Positions 1 to 7,051 of a DNA stretch of 14,010 nt are shown here, piece by piece. The notes below the pieces were generated by a model. That model had not been told where the DNA came from and ran no database searches. It was given only the letters and a program-made list of their open reading frames with translations. Each line of letters opens with the position of its first letter. Position 1 is the stretch's first letter. Origin of the DNA: Pseudomonadota bacterium (GTDB lineage: Bacteria; Desulfobacterota; Syntrophia; Syntrophales; UBA5619); NCBI GenBank assembly GCA_018827585.1, contig JAHJXP010000036.1, forward strand, positions 1-14,010, given 5' to 3'. Position numbers and translations under genes: made by a program.

Positions 1-176
1 ATACCTGATTTGTCAAGTAAAATCTTCACATGGATGCAAATTATTTTTCACCAAAACCAAACAACTACAATGACCAAAATTCTTAACCGTTTATGCAAGT
101 TCCTAACCGGACATTACTGCTTTTCCCAGGGAAAATAGATCTGACAACCTCGAAAAAAGTAAAAAAACATCCTTTC

Positions 177-249
177 TGTCATTCTGAGCGAATGCGAAGA
201 ATCTGATATCATCAGAGATTCTTCGGATCTAATGCTCCTCAGAATGACA
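177..249. repeat. Nested inverted repeat (REP/MITE-like hairpin), possible operon terminator
   Basis: Perfect 12-bp inverted arms lie at 177-188 (tgtcattctgag) and 238-249. Inside them is a second perfect 10-bp pair at 195-204 (cgaagaatct) and 216-225, and a short ctgat/atcag pair at 203-207 and 211-215. The result is a long, interrupted hairpin. I recognise the tcattctgag...gaagaatct pattern as a repeat style that recurs in many bacterial genomes; that is recollection, not a search. Read in the nuo direction, the hairpin is followed about 9 nt later by seven T (positions 167-161). It might therefore act as a weak intrinsic terminator, but the spacing is too long for a classical one. Confidence 0.65.
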
Positions 250-271
250 AATTAGGACTTTCTACGAAGCC

Positions 272-289
272 GACAGATCTGTCCCCTTT
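272..289. repeat. Perfect 12-bp palindrome next to a GGGGACAGATCT motif
   Basis: Bases 272-283 (gacagatctgtc) are a perfect palindrome. On the minus strand they are preceded by AAAAGGGG, giving AAAAGGGGACAGATCT only a few bases after the nuoN stop. A related aaaatagatctga string occurs at 133-145 in the opposite sense. AAAAGGGGACAGAT-type strings are, as I recall, associated with REP-like sequences of IS200-type (RAYT) transposases. No transposase gene is present here, so mobility is inference. The adjoining ttctacgaagccga (259-272) resembles the repeat tips near nuoJ and nuoI. Confidence 0.4.
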
Positions 290-294
290 TTCTT

Positions 295-1752
295 CTACAT
301 GAAAACGCTGATGGATTTGCGGGCGATAAGAAGAAAATCGCGAGGGAAAAGGCCCATGTGGAAAAGCGCCCAAACGCTGACGGCGATGACAATCGAATAG
401 GCCGGAGAAAAGTCAGGGCGGCGAAGATCGCCTGAAGGTTCCCGGAAATACATGGCCATGACGACCCTCAGGTAATAGTAGGCGGCCACAACGCTGTTCA
501 ATACGCCGAACACGGCCAGCCAGTAGTATTTGGCCTTGACGGCGGCGCTCAGGACATAGAATTTCCCCATGAATCCGGCCAGCGGCGGCATGCCCGCCAG
601 GGAAAGCAGGAAAATGGTCATGGCGAGGGCGACCAGGGGATGCCTTCCCGCAAGGCCCGCGTAACTCTCAATGCCGGTGTTTTCCTGATCCTTCTGTCCC
701 AAAATGATGACGACCGTAAACGCGCCGACATTCATGAAGGTATAGACGAGGCAATAGTAGAGGATGCTGGAGGACGCAAACGGATCGCCGATCACGAAGG
801 CGATCAGGATGTAGCCGGCATGGGCGATGCTGGAGTAGGCCAGCATCCGCTTGACGTCGTCCTGCACCAGGGCGGTGATGTTGCCGAGGGTCATCGTCGC
901 CACGGCGATCAGCCACAGGATGCTGGACCACTCCGCCTGAAACGGGAGAAAGGCCGTATAGAATACCCTCAGGAACGCGCCGAATGCGGCGGCCTTGATG
1001 CCCGTGGCCATATAGGCCGTAATGGAGGTCGGGGCGCCCTGATAGACGTCCGGCGTCCACATGTGGAAGGGGACGGAAGCCGTCTTGAAGCCGAATCCCA
1101 CGATGAGCAGGGCCATCCCGATCATGAACATGGGCGTCAGATAGAACTTCCGCGAAGCCACGTGGCCGGCGATGTCGCGGATGTCCAGAGCGCCTGTAGT
1201 CGCATAAACGAGCGCCATCCCGTAAAGCAGGAAGGCGGTCGCAAAGGCCCCCAGGAGGAAGTACTTGAGGGAGGCTTCCGCCGACCTGGCATTGTCGCTC
1301 AAAAGCCCGCAGAGGACGTAGACGGCGATGGACATGACCTCCAGACCGATGAAGATGGTGATGAAATGGGTCGAGGAAACCATGATCATCATCCCCAGAA
1401 CCCCGAACAGCAGCAGGGAATAGTATTCTCCCCTGACGATGTCTTCGCGTTCCACGTACCTAAGCGACAGGAGCGTCACCAGCAGCGAAACGATCAGCGC
1501 CAGGCCCTTGAAGAACGTGCCGAAATTGTCGATGGTATAGAGGTTGTTGAAGATGTTTACCTGGATGTCCCATAAAAAGAAGGTGAAAATCATGGCCAGG
1601 CCGGTCCCGATGAGCGCCACGGCGCCGGCCAGGGTCCCCGTCGCGGCCCTCTTTCCGAAGGCGGCCAGCAGCAGAGCGACGATGGCGCTGACGGTGATGA
1701 TGATCTCCGGGATGATAAAGCCGAATGCCAATTCGGGTATCCTAACAACCAT
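295..1752 (-). CDS. nuoN: NADH-quinone oxidoreductase subunit N
   Basis: This is the antiporter-like proton-pumping subunit that sits in the membrane arm of complex I between NuoM and the NuoJ/K/A/H group. The 485-aa product is hydrophobic throughout, with about 14 predicted membrane segments, the usual NuoN length. Key charged residues are visible: Glu138 in IFIGLEVMS, Lys223 in GFGFKTASVPFH and Lys253 in YMATGIKAA. The spacing of the two lysines (30) matches E. coli Lys217/Lys247. The ATG start at 1752 is preceded by an AGGA-type ribosome site and lies 15 nt after the nuoM stop, so the two are probably translated together. It is the last gene of the operon, ending in TAG at 297-295. Nothing is missing. 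Confidence 0.97.
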   Translation of the reverse strand: MVVRIPELAFGFIIPEIIITVSAIVALLLAAFGKRAATGTLAGAVALIGTGLAMIFTFFLWDIQVNIFNNLYTIDNFGTFFKGLALIVSLLVTLLSLRYVEREDIVRGEYYSLLLFGVLGMMIMVSSTHFITIFIGLEVMSIAVYVLCGLLSDNARSAEASLKYFLLGAFATAFLLYGMALVYATTGALDIRDIAGHVASRKFYLTPMFMIGMALLIVGFGFKTASVPFHMWTPDVYQGAPTSITAYMATGIKAAAFGAFLRVFYTAFLPFQAEWSSILWLIAVATMTLGNITALVQDDVKRMLAYSSIAHAGYILIAFVIGDPFASSSILYYCLVYTFMNVGAFTVVIILGQKDQENTGIESYAGLAGRHPLVALAMTIFLLSLAGMPPLAGFMGKFYVLSAAVKAKYYWLAVFGVLNSVVAAYYYLRVVMAMYFREPSGDLRRPDFSPAYSIVIAVSVWALFHMGLFPRDFLLIARKSISVFM

Positions 1753-1767
1753 GATTTCCTGCCCCTC

Positions 1768-3312
1768 TCATTTTGCGGCGGTCAGCCTTGCTGCGTCAGC
1801 GCCCGCCGCGGTATAGACAGCCGTTTTCGCCTGCATGACTTTCAGGTAGCCGGCCGCCGAGGCGTCCATCTTTTTCAGGAAGGCGCCGGGATAAAGACCC
1901 ATCAGAAAAACAAAAGCAACTACCACGACGAGGATGGCCGCCTCCCTCTTGCTCAGGTCCGGCAACCCCCTGTTCTCCTCTTTCGTGATCTTCCCGAACA
2001 TGACCCGCTGGAACATCCACAGCATGTAAACGGCGCCGAGGATGACGCCCGAGGCGGCAAGGACCCCGTAGAGCATGTTGCTTTTGAAGGCGCCCAGGAG
2101 GATGAGGAACTCGCCCACGAAGCCGTTGGTCCCCGGCAGGGCGATCGAGGAGAGGGTGACGATCATGAAGAATACCGCCAGCTTAGGCATCACTTTCGAC
2201 AAGCCGCCGAAGTCGGCGATCATCCGGGTGTGCCGCCTCTCATAGATCATCCCGACGATGAGGAACAGCCCTCCCGTGCTGATGCCGTGATTGAGCATCT
2301 GGTATATCCCCCCTTCGAGCCCCTGCATGTTGAAGGCGAAGATGCCCAGCATCACATAGCCCAGATGGCTCACCGAAGAGTAGGCGATCAGCCGCTTGAG
2401 GTCGGTCTGCATGATGCACATGACGGCGCCGTAGATGATGCCGATGATCGCCAGCCACGAGATCAGGGGCGTCGCCGCGACGACGGCCGCCGGGAAAAGT
2501 GGAATGGCGAACCTCAGGAAACCATAGACGCCCATTTTCAGCAGGACGGCGGCCAGAATCACGCTGCCCGCCGTGGGGGCCTCCGTATGGGCGTCAGGCA
2601 GCCAGGTGTGAAAGGGAAACATCGGCACCTTGATCGCAAAGGAGAGCGCAAAGGCGGCAAACAGCCAGTACTGCTTGATAGCGGGGATATCCGCCTTGTA
2701 GAGCTCGATGAGGCTGAAGGTATAGATCCCCGTCGCCCCGCCGTAGTGAAAGTAGAGGGCCAGGATGGCCAGGAGCATCAGGACGCTCCCCACCATGGTG
2801 AACAGGAAGAACTTGATCGCGGCATAGATCCTTCGCGGACCGCCCCAGACCCCGATGAGCAGGTACATGGGCACGAGCATGAGCTCCCAGAAGATATAGA
2901 ACAGCACGAGGTCGAGGGCGCAGAGGGCGCCGATCATCGCCGTTTCCAGGACGAGGAAAGAGACGTAATACTCCTTCATCTTGTCCTCGATCGCCTTCCA
3001 GGAGCACAGGATGCACAGGACGGTGATCAGGGTCGTGAGCATCACCAAAAGCATGCTGATGCCGTCCGTGCCGAGAAAATAGTCGATCCCCAATTCCGGG
3101 AACCAAGCCCGCTGCTCGACAAACTGCATGCCGGCGTCATTCTCAGCGAACGTGAAGAACAGCTGCAGGGACAGGGCAAATTCCACGAGCGTCCAGATCA
3201 GGGCCGAGACCTTGATCAGGAAGGCGTTCCGCCGCGGCAAAAGCATCACAAGCAGGGCGCCGGCCAGGGGGAAAATGATCAGCGCGCTCAACAGAGGAAA
3301 TGTCTGGTTCAT
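1768..3312 (-). CDS. nuoM: NADH-quinone oxidoreductase subunit M
   Basis: This is an antiporter-like proton-translocating subunit of the complex I membrane arm, between NuoL and NuoN. The 514-aa product is polytopic, about 14 membrane helices, normal for the family. Functional residues are visible: Glu143 (FYIFWELMLVPMYL), Lys228 (FAIKVPMFPFHTWLPDAHTE) and Lys259 (AAVLLKMGVYGF), matching E. coli NuoM Glu144, Lys234 and Lys265 in spacing. The ATG at 3312 has a GAGG ribosome site about 10 nt upstream. It is separated from nuoL by 126 bp of repeat-containing sequence but only 15 nt from nuoN. It is distinguished from Mrp/Mnh antiporter subunits by its position in the nuo operon. Confidence 0.97.
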   Translation of the reverse strand: MNQTFPLLSALIIFPLAGALLVMLLPRRNAFLIKVSALIWTLVEFALSLQLFFTFAENDAGMQFVEQRAWFPELGIDYFLGTDGISMLLVMLTTLITVLCILCSWKAIEDKMKEYYVSFLVLETAMIGALCALDLVLFYIFWELMLVPMYLLIGVWGGPRRIYAAIKFFLFTMVGSVLMLLAILALYFHYGGATGIYTFSLIELYKADIPAIKQYWLFAAFALSFAIKVPMFPFHTWLPDAHTEAPTAGSVILAAVLLKMGVYGFLRFAIPLFPAAVVAATPLISWLAIIGIIYGAVMCIMQTDLKRLIAYSSVSHLGYVMLGIFAFNMQGLEGGIYQMLNHGISTGGLFLIVGMIYERRHTRMIADFGGLSKVMPKLAVFFMIVTLSSIALPGTNGFVGEFLILLGAFKSNMLYGVLAASGVILGAVYMLWMFQRVMFGKITKEENRGLPDLSKREAAILVVVVAFVFLMGLYPGAFLKKMDASAAGYLKVMQAKTAVYTAAGADAARLTAAK

Positions 3313-3438
3313 CTATGAAGTACCTCTAAGATACAAGTGCTCAGTACTTAGTGCCCGGTGCGGCACTCCGTTTTTCACCCCCACCCTAACCCTCCCCCAT
3401 CAAGGGGGAGGAGATTTTGTGGAGTTTCTCAGGGACCG
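3313..3438. other. Intergenic spacer between nuoL and nuoM
   Basis: A 126-bp non-coding gap in an otherwise compact operon. Near the nuoM start it contains short degenerate repeats (agtgc at 3336-3340 and 3350-3354, agtac at 3343-3347), then the C-rich repeat listed separately. The last bases before nuoM carry its ribosome site. No ORF is supported. Confidence 0.7.
3371..3416. repeat. C-rich REP-like repeat with hairpin in the nuoL-nuoM gap
   Basis: The stretch contains caccctaaccctccccc followed by an inverted copy. The exact hairpin is cctccccc (3391-3398), a 5-nt loop, then gggggagg (3404-3411). This accccctaaccctccccc...gggggagg pattern is one I recognise as a common interspersed repeat in many bacterial genomes, though I cannot run a search. 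In the nuo transcript the hairpin falls about 28 nt after the nuoL stop and lacks a following U run. It could act as an mRNA-stability or attenuation element rather than a terminator. Confidence 0.65.
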
Positions 3439-5421
3439 TCAAAACATCGGCAAAACGACAAGATAGCCGACCACGATGACGGCGCCCACAATGATGCCGA
3501 AGGCGTACTCCTGGACGTAGCCGGTCTCCACCTGCCTCAATCTGTCGCCCGCCCTTCTTGCCCAGTCCGCCGTGCCGTTGACCAAACCCTCGATTATCCA
3601 CTCGTCCACCACCTTCAGCAGGAAGGCGCCCGCCTTCAATATGCCCCGGACAAAAAGGAAATCGTAGAGTTCGTCCACAAAATACTTGTTGTGCACCCAA
3701 TGGTAGAGGCGGGCAAACCGCGCCGCGAACCGCCCGGGCAGGCCGGGATTTTTTACATAAAGGACGTAGGCGACGGCGATGCCCGCAAGGGCGATCAGGA
3801 CGGAGGCGACCATGAGAGCCAGCTCCAGCGACCCGTCATGGCCGGCGTCCCCCGCCGACGCCCAGGCCGCAGAGATGATTTCAAAATTCCCGGTCGCCGC
3901 CACGGGGGCGGCGGCGCCGAACACCGGCGCCAGGAATTTCTCGATGGCGTTATCCCCGCCCAGGATGTGCGGGATCCCCACGTAACCGCCGACAAGGGAT
4001 AAAAACGCCAGGATCATCAGCGGGATCGTCATCACCCGGGGCGATTCGTGGATGTGGTGTTTGACCTCCTCCGCGGCCCGGGACTCGCCGTGGAAGGTCC
4101 CGAAAAAGAGGCGGAACATGTAGAAGGCCGTCATCCCCGCCGTCACGGCGGCCAGAAGCCAGATCAGTGGATGACCCTGCGCCGAGCTGAAGGCCCTCCA
4201 GAGGATTTCGTCCTTGCTGAAGAAGCCGGAAAAGCCCGGTATCCCCGCAATGGCGAGGCAGGCGATGAAGAACGTCCAGTAGGTGACGGGGGTCTTTTTC
4301 CTCAGGCCGCCCATATTCCGCAGATCGAGCTCGCCGCTCATGGCGTGCATGACGCTCCCCGCCCCGAGGAACAGAAGGCCCTTGAAGAAGGCGTGGGTCA
4401 TCAGATGGAAGATGCCGGCCGCATAGGCCCCCACGCCCACGGCAACGAACATGAACCCCAACTGGCTGATGGTGGAGTAGGCGAGGATCTTTTTGATATC
4501 ATACTGGGCGAAACCGATAGAGGCGGCGAAAAAGGCGGTCAGGACGCCGATAATCGCAACGATAAGCATCGTATCCGGCGCCATGCTGTAGAGGAAGTTG
4601 AGCCTGGCGATCATGTACACGCCGGCGGTCACCATCGTGGCCGCGTGGATCAGGGAACTCACCGGCGTGGGGCCTTCCATCGCGTCGGGCAGCCATACGT
4701 GAAGGGGGATCTGGGCCGATTTCCCCACGGCGCCCACGAAGAACAATAGCGTGATGATCGTGGCGGCGCCGCCGCTCAAAAGATGCGCGTTTTCCCCGAT
4801 CTCCGAGAAATTCAAGGTCCAGACGCCCTGGGCGCCCAGGCTGATGAACAGGAAGAAGATCCCGATCAGAAATCCGAAATCGCCCACCCGGTTGACGATG
4901 AAGGCCTTCTTTCCGGCGTCGGAGGCCGAATCCTTTTCATACCAGAACCCGATCAGCAGATAGGAACACAGGCCCACGCCCTCCCACCCGACGAACATCA
5001 GCAGGAGGTTGTTTCCCGTGACCAGAAGGAGCATCATGAAGACGAAGAGGTTCAGGTAGATGAAGAACCTCTTTACGCCGGGGTCGTCGTGCATGTAGCC
5101 TACGGAATAGACATGGATGAGAAAGCCCACGCCCGTCACCACCAGACACATGATGACGGAGAGGGCGTCAAGCCTAAAGCCGATGTTGACGCTCAGCTCG
5201 CCCGAGGCGATCCAGTTGTAGACGATCCGTTCAAACACCCTGGCCTCCGCCGGCAATTTGAGGAACTCCCAAAGTACGGCGGCCGCGACAAGAAACGAAA
5301 GAAAGATGGCCAGACAGGCGACCCAGGAGACGAAGCTCTTGGAAGTCCGGCGCCCGAGGGCGCTGTTGACGATGAATCCCAGGGCCGGGAAAAACGGTAT
5401 CAGCCAGATATGGTCAGCCAT
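3439..5421 (-). CDS. nuoL: NADH-quinone oxidoreductase subunit L
   Basis: This is the distal antiporter-like proton pump of complex I, carrying the long lateral helix that runs along the membrane arm. The 660-aa length is typical. The sequence has the N-terminal and central proton_antipo domains with Glu147 (MFVGWEGVGLCSYLLIGFW) and Lys234 (GAVGKSAQIPLHVWLPDAME), and the His-rich segment HAFFKGLLFLGAGSVMHAMS. Its C-terminal third contains the amphipathic lateral helix, from about NKYFVDELYDFLF, and a final membrane anchor (about 635-660). The frame is open to a TTG at 5427, but I choose the ATG at 5421, which has AAAGGA 9 nt upstream. It lies 30 nt after nuoK. No deviation seen. Confidence 0.97.
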   Translation of the reverse strand: MADHIWLIPFFPALGFIVNSALGRRTSKSFVSWVACLAIFLSFLVAAAVLWEFLKLPAEARVFERIVYNWIASGELSVNIGFRLDALSVIMCLVVTGVGFLIHVYSVGYMHDDPGVKRFFIYLNLFVFMMLLLVTGNNLLLMFVGWEGVGLCSYLLIGFWYEKDSASDAGKKAFIVNRVGDFGFLIGIFFLFISLGAQGVWTLNFSEIGENAHLLSGGAATIITLLFFVGAVGKSAQIPLHVWLPDAMEGPTPVSSLIHAATMVTAGVYMIARLNFLYSMAPDTMLIVAIIGVLTAFFAASIGFAQYDIKKILAYSTISQLGFMFVAVGVGAYAAGIFHLMTHAFFKGLLFLGAGSVMHAMSGELDLRNMGGLRKKTPVTYWTFFIACLAIAGIPGFSGFFSKDEILWRAFSSAQGHPLIWLLAAVTAGMTAFYMFRLFFGTFHGESRAAEEVKHHIHESPRVMTIPLMILAFLSLVGGYVGIPHILGGDNAIEKFLAPVFGAAAPVAATGNFEIISAAWASAGDAGHDGSLELALMVASVLIALAGIAVAYVLYVKNPGLPGRFAARFARLYHWVHNKYFVDELYDFLFVRGILKAGAFLLKVVDEWIIEGLVNGTADWARRAGDRLRQVETGYVQEYAFGIIVGAVIVVGYLVVLPMF

Positions 5422-5430
5422 TCGCAAATG

Positions 5431-5436
5431 TCCTTT
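5431..5436 (-). promoter_or_regulatory. Ribosome binding site deciding the nuoL start
   Basis: Minus-strand AAAGGA lies 9 nt before the ATG at 5421-5419 but only 3 nt before the in-frame TTG at 5427-5425. This supports the ATG and a 660-aa rather than a 662-aa NuoL. Confidence 0.7.
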
Positions 5437-5451
5437 TTAAAATGAAGAACC

Positions 5452-5763
5452 TCAACCTTTCAATAAGTTGATTTCATAGGGGTTCACCGTATTCTGCAGG
5501 CGGAAGACCATCACGAAGATGGCCAGTCCCACTGCGGCCTCCACGGCGGCGACGGTCATGATGAAAAAGACGAACACGGAACCGTCCATGGAGGAGAGCG
5601 CTTTAGCGGCGGCGATGAAGACCAGGTTCACGGCGTTGAGCATCAGCTCGATGCACATGAAGACCACGATCACGTTTCTCCGGAGGATGGCGCCTATGGC
5701 CCCGATCGTAAACAGAACGCCGCTCAAGACGAAGCAAAAGCCGGCCGGAATTTCCTGAAGCAT
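5452..5763 (-). CDS. nuoK: NADH-quinone oxidoreductase subunit K
   Basis: A small three-helix membrane subunit of complex I, homologous to MrpC, that contributes to the proton path near NuoJ/NuoA. The 103-aa length is typical (E. coli about 100). The two essential buried glutamates are present: Glu39 in VFMCIELMLNAVNL and Glu75 in VAAVEAAVGLAIFV, corresponding to E. coli Glu36 and Glu72. The ATG at 5763 has a strong AGGAG site (5774-5770) 6 nt upstream. The gene is followed 30 nt later by nuoL. The 88-bp gap upstream towards nuoJ contains a repeat. Confidence 0.97.
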   Translation of the reverse strand: MLQEIPAGFCFVLSGVLFTIGAIGAILRRNVIVVFMCIELMLNAVNLVFIAAAKALSSMDGSVFVFFIMTVAAVEAAVGLAIFVMVFRLQNTVNPYEINLLKG

Positions 5764-5791
5764 AATGAACTCCTACAAAGCAGAAACTGGT

Positions 5792-5854
5792 TTCCCGCCG
5801 GAGTTTACCCTCGTGAAGACGGGGGCGGGAATGACGACTTCTGCGAAGCCGTCA
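5792..5854. repeat. Palindromic repeat in the nuoJ-nuoK gap overlapping the nuoJ stop
   Basis: Two inverted pairs are visible. The outer pair is ttcccgcc (5792-5799) with ggcgggaa (5824-5831). The second is a tight hairpin, tgacgacttc (5832-5841), a tgc loop, then gaagccgtca (5845-5854); in the nuo transcript this is a 10-bp stem with one G:U pair. The nuoJ TGA stop (5854-5852) is the first three bases of the hairpin in the transcript. The gaagccgtca tip resembles the end of the larger element between nuoI and nuoJ (gaagtcgtca at 6607-6616). It probably belongs to the same or a related repeat family. Confidence 0.6.
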
Positions 5855-6385
5855 TTTTCTCTTGACGATGACCACCGCACCCACGATGCCCACCAAAAGC
5901 AGGATCGAGGCGATTTCAAAAGGGAAAAGGTACTGGCCGTAGAGCAGTGACCCGATCGTTTTTACATTGCCGACCTTGTTGACCATCTCCGCCGGATAGG
6001 CCCCGATCCGGCCCGTCATCCGGAAAAACAGCGCCCCGAAAAGCACCTCCACAAACAGGACAATGGTGAGCAAGGCCCAGGCGATCCTGGTCTTTGCGGA
6101 GCGGCGGGCCTTTCCCGCTTCACCCTCTTCGCCCCTTTCCATGTGGACCAGCATGATCACGAAAAGGATCAGCATCATGATAGCGCCGGCATACACCATC
6201 ACCTGCGCCACCGCGATGAACTGGGCGTTGAGCAGCAGATAGATGACGGCCACGGCGAAGAACGTCACGATCATCCAGAGGGCGCTGTGGACAGGATTTT
6301 TCCTCGTGACCATCAGCACGGAAGTCGCGACGGCGACAAGCGCGGCAATGATGAAGACGATCACTTTGAAACTTGCGATATCCAT
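5852..6385 (-). CDS. nuoJ: NADH-quinone oxidoreductase subunit J
   Basis: A membrane-arm subunit with about five helices that couples quinone-site changes to the proton channels, next to NuoK and NuoA. The product from the chosen start is 177 aa, within the family range. The family's third-helix region is visible as AVAQVMVYAGAIMMLILFVIM, read as AVAQVMVYAGAIMM followed by LILFVIM, including the glycine of the pi-bulge segment (VYAGAIMML). The frame is open to a TTG at 6409, but the ATG at 6385 is chosen because AAAGGA lies 5 nt upstream and the protein then begins MDIASFKVIVFII. The charged C-terminus (VVIVKRK) ends in a TGA that is part of a palindromic repeat. An unusually long 228-bp gap separates it from nuoI. 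Confidence 0.95.
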   Translation of the reverse strand: MDIASFKVIVFIIAALVAVATSVLMVTRKNPVHSALWMIVTFFAVAVIYLLLNAQFIAVAQVMVYAGAIMMLILFVIMLVHMERGEEGEAGKARRSAKTRIAWALLTIVLFVEVLFGALFFRMTGRIGAYPAEMVNKVGNVKTIGSLLYGQYLFPFEIASILLLVGIVGAVVIVKRK

Positions 6386-6390
6386 AATTA

Positions 6391-6396
6391 TCCTTT
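6391..6396 (-). promoter_or_regulatory. Ribosome binding site deciding the nuoJ start
   Basis: Minus-strand AAAGGA ends 5 nt before the ATG at 6385-6383. It lies downstream of the alternative TTG at 6409, which would place it inside the coding region, so the ATG is preferred. Confidence 0.75.
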
Positions 6397-6434
6397 GCCA
6401 AACTCGCAAAAAGTCACAAAAGCCTTAAATTCAG

Positions 6435-6615
6435 GACGGCTTCGTAAAAAGCTCCGCAGGCAAGGCGCGCGAATCCTGAGGAGTGAGGCGTACTTTGGCG
6501 TACGCTGCAACGGTTGTGAGGCTTTAGCCGAATCAAACCCGGAGATTCCTCTCTTCGCTCGGAACAAGCTCCGGATGAAGCGCAACGCAGCATCCGGACT
6601 TTTTACGAAGTCGTC
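6435..6615. repeat. 181-bp MITE/REP-like element with inverted ends between nuoI and nuoJ
   Basis: The left end (6435-6451, gacggcttcgtaaaaag) and the right end (6599-6615) are inverted copies of 17 bp with one mismatch. Internal dyads include gcgtac/gtacgc near 6488-6505 and ccggatg (6571-6577) with catccgg (6591-6597). The element fills almost the whole nuoI-nuoJ gap. Its right tip carries all or part of the nuoI TGA stop (6616-6614). No protein is encoded. I recognise the cttttt-acgaagccgtc tip as a style of repeat common in deltaproteobacterial genomes, from recollection. A non-autonomous element spread by a transposase elsewhere is inference. Confidence 0.65.
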
Positions 6616-7021
6616 ATCCTTTGCCGGCGAGGAGCCTCTCCTTGGTGAGCAGGAAGTCCTTCCTCTCGTAATGAACGGTCTCGTAGTCCTGTCCCAGTTT
6701 GATCGCATTTACCGGACAGGCCTCCTGGCAGAACCCGCAGTATATGCAGCGCAGGGCGTCGATTTCGTAGCGGCCCGGATAACGGGAACCGTCGTCCCTT
6801 TCCCTGATTTCCAGGGTGATGCAGCGCGAGGGGCAGACGGCGACGCACAGGCCGCAGGCCACGCAGGCCGTTTCCCCCTGGGCGTTCCTCTCGAAATAAT
6901 GCAGGCCCCGCCAGCGCGGCGATATCGGCCTTTTCTCCTCCGGGTACCGGATCGTCACCGGCGGGGAGAAAAACATCTTCAGGGTCAGCCGGAGGCCTTT
7001 CAACAGGGGGATGATCATCAT
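6614..7021 (-). CDS. nuoI: NADH-quinone oxidoreductase subunit I (2x[4Fe-4S])
   Basis: This ferredoxin-like subunit carries clusters N6a and N6b and passes electrons from NuoG towards NuoB (N2). The 135-aa product has both motifs: C53-x2-C56-x2-C59-x3-C63P (CVACGLCVAVCP) and C92-x2-C95-x2-C98-x3-C102P (CIYCGFCQEACP). A short N-terminal amphipathic segment, IPLLKGLRLTLKMFF, is typical. The frame is open to a GTG at 7048 that would add nine residues (MHGTCFKVR). That GTG directly abuts GAGG, too close, whereas AAGG at 7030-7027 lies 5 nt before the ATG at 7021 (8 nt before a second ATG at 7018). Family N-termini usually begin near MIIPLL. It follows nuoH closely and is followed by a repeat element. 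Confidence 0.96.
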   Translation of the reverse strand: MMIIPLLKGLRLTLKMFFSPPVTIRYPEEKRPISPRWRGLHYFERNAQGETACVACGLCVAVCPSRCITLEIRERDDGSRYPGRYEIDALRCIYCGFCQEACPVNAIKLGQDYETVHYERKDFLLTKERLLAGKG

Positions 7022-7026
7022 ACGCA

Positions 7027-7030
7027 CCTT
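7027..7030 (-). promoter_or_regulatory. Ribosome binding site deciding the nuoI start
   Basis: Minus-strand AAGG(TG) is 5 nt before ATG 7021-7019 and 8 nt before ATG 7018-7016. It lies within the extension that the upstream GTG at 7048 would add, so it favours one of the tandem ATGs. Confidence 0.55.
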
Positions 7031-7051
7031 AAAACAAGTTCCATGCACCCC

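Larger units (their letters stand above)
1..294. other. Gene-free AT-rich region downstream of nuoN
   Basis: No coding region is supported here on either strand. The first 120 bases are clearly AT-richer than the nuo genes and show no recognisable element. The part from about 129 to 290 holds palindromic, repeat-like sequence listed separately. Because nuoN ends at 295 on the minus strand, this is the 3' flank of the operon. No oppositely oriented gene start or tRNA was seen. Confidence 0.7.

Noticed and set aside
295..5421. Mrp/Mnh sodium-proton antiporter genes for the NuoL/M/N-like proteins
   Set aside because: All three paralogues occur in the order L-M-N directly after nuoK within a nuo operon, and NuoL has the C-terminal lateral-helix extension.
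6435..6615. CRISPR array or structured ncRNA gene in the nuoI-nuoJ gap
   Set aside because: There are no regularly spaced direct repeats. The structure is a single pair of inverted ends with internal dyads, which fits a MITE/REP-like element better.
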